A stretch of 64,000 bases of DNA from Marinobacter sp. S6332 (lineage in GTDB: Bacteria; Pseudomonadota; Gammaproteobacteria; Pseudomonadales; Oleiphilaceae). Position numbers and translations under genes: made by a program. The first letter of the stretch is position 1. The number at the start of each line of letters is the position of its first letter. Location: assembly GCF_023016045.1 (NCBI RefSeq), contig NZ_JALKAP010000007.1:1-64000 (forward strand). Direction: 5' to 3'. The notes under the pieces were generated by a model. The model saw nothing but the letters and a program-made list of their open reading frames with translations, did not search any database and was not told the origin of the DNA. This document shows positions 63,001 to 64,000 of the stretch, in pieces.

Positions 63001-64000
63001 TTAGCCATTCTTCTGGGGTTCAGGCAGGGTGCGAACATGAATATCCCGCTGTGGGAAGGGGATATTTATACCAGCTTCCATCAACGCTCTTGTGATTGCT
63101 GCGTGTATTTCATGAGACAGCGGCATGATATCCAAAAGGTCTTTTACAAAAACCCGAACTTCGAAGTTGATGCTGCTATCCGCAAGCCCGACACAAAAGA
63201 CCTCGGCGGCGGGGTCATCCACAACCCGCTCGTTATCATGGGTAACCCGAGTGAGTATTTCTTGAACCTTGTCTATATCGGTACCATAGGCGACGCCGAC
63301 GCGAAGGACGACACGGGTGATTGGATCAGACAGTGTCCAGTTGGTAAGGTCTTGGGTTACAAAGGTTTTATTGGGAATGATTTGTTCTTTTCGATCCCAG
63401 TCTACCAGTGTTGTCGCTCGGATACGTATACGTGAAACCGTGCCGGTAATACCATCAATTGTGACCGTATCGCCAACCCGGATGGGCCGTTCAAATAATA
63501 GAATGATGCCCGACACAAAATTGGCCACGATTTCTTGTAACCCGAAGCCGAGCCCTACCCCGAGGGCCGCAACGAGCCACTGCAATTTTGACCATTGCAC
63601 TCCGATAACTCCAAGGCAGGTGATCACGCCAAGAAGCACAAGAACATAGGTGGTGATTGTGGTGATCGCGTAGCCAGAACCAGGCTCTAGATTCATCCGG
63701 CTTAGTATTGTGACTTCCAGAGTTCCGGGAAGATTCCTCGCAGCGAGAACCGTGCCAGTTGCTACCAGTATGGCGAGTAGAGCGTCGGCAAGAGTTATGG
63801 GTAAGGGATCGCCTCCTTTAAGGTCTGTGGCAATCGTCCACAGCGTAATCTCGTTAAACAGTTGCAATGCAGGTATAACGCTTGCCCAGAGAAATAACAG
63901 GCCGGTTACTGCCAATGCCGATATTATTATCCTAAGCAAAGAGGAGCTCTGTTGGCTGATATCCTTCAGGTTCATTTCTGGCATGTCCAGATTTGAGAGG
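63001..64000 (-). CDS. MscK/MscS-family mechanosensitive channel, C-terminal part (runs off window)
   Basis: At least 332 residues with no start inside the window: the frame continues open to base 64000, so this is the C-terminal region of a larger protein. It shows the last transmembrane helices and the MscS core (VAALGVGLGFGLQEIVANFVSG, pore-lining TM3), the beta domain (RVGDTVTIDGITGTVSRIRIRAT) and the cytoplasmic vestibule (PFPQRDIHV). ATTLVDWDRKEQIIPNK and the pattern before TM3 match MscK (KefA) rather than short MscS. It opens under membrane tension to release solutes on hypo-osmotic shock. Confidence 0.9.
   Translation of the reverse strand, partial: LSNLDMPEMNLKDISQQSSSLLRIIISALAVTGLLFLWASVIPALQLFNEITLWTIATDLKGGDPLPITLADALLAILVATGTVLAARNLPGTLEVTILSRMNLEPGSGYAITTITTYVLVLLGVITCLGVIGVQWSKLQWLVAALGVGLGFGLQEIVANFVSGIILLFERPIRVGDTVTIDGITGTVSRIRIRATTLVDWDRKEQIIPNKTFVTQDLTNWTLSDPITRVVLRVGVAYGTDIDKVQEILTRVTHDNERVVDDPAAEVFCVGLADSSINFEVRVFVKDLLDIMPLSHEIHAAITRALMEAGINIPFPQRDIHVRTLPEPQKNG

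Overview
The window comes from the chromosome of a marine gammaproteobacterium, most likely Marinobacter or a close relative. The evidence is moderate GC content, the fatty-acid/cell-wall gene order rne-rluC-HAD-sppA / maf / yceD-rpmF-plsX-fabD-fabG-acpP-fabF-pabC-mltG-tmk, Na+-coupled and TRAP transporters, and the ppsR/ppsA and LysR/fpr pairs. This assignment rests on protein resemblance and gene order, not on a search.

Layout. 1-1287: a complete IS630-family element inserted at a CTAG site, with the C-terminal end of a broken AEC-type transporter beside it. 1264-4217: znuA with a Zur-like box, gltX, and a tRNA-Ala(GGC)/tRNA-Glu(TTC) operon with promoter and terminator. 4253-9139: a palindromic repeat, a two-part QueD-like protein, a MocA/MobA-like nucleotidyltransferase, a response regulator with a C-terminal membrane anchor, a PEGA+MORN protein and a small membrane protein. 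9242-19123: M16C peptidase, ppsR/ppsA/rraA, PilZ and SH3 proteins, YciI, a PHP phosphoesterase and a YecA-like protein. 19127-34585: RNase E with an octapeptide repeat tract, then the long lipid/envelope gene block. Directly after tmk, where holB is often found, there is instead an AraC regulator, putP, a TAXI-TRAP importer and a TauE/SafE exporter.

41356-46585: acnB (GTG start), miaE, and a divergent LysR/fpr pair with a perfect 15-bp palindrome between them. 46729-61853 is an accessory-looking acyl-CoA/redox region. A leftward operon holds malonyl-CoA decarboxylase, acetoacetyl-CoA reductase, acyl-CoA dehydrogenase and aldehyde dehydrogenase. It is divergent from a MaoC hydratase and an isochorismatase-type hydrolase, and a strong palindrome lies between the two. 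Then come a PAS histidine kinase and FixJ-type regulator, a thioesterase, a BisC-like molybdoenzyme, a polytopic permease and an acyl-CoA synthetase. Its substrate cannot be read from sequence; it is the best candidate here for an undescribed pathway. 62029-64000: a lipoprotein with a lysozyme-like motif and the C-terminal part of an MscK-type channel that runs off the window.

Several starts were moved to better-supported codons: acnB, ppsA, rraA, the PHP gene, ppsR, the malonyl-CoA decarboxylase gene, the molybdoenzyme gene and the lipoprotein gene. No rRNA, CRISPR array or prophage was seen.
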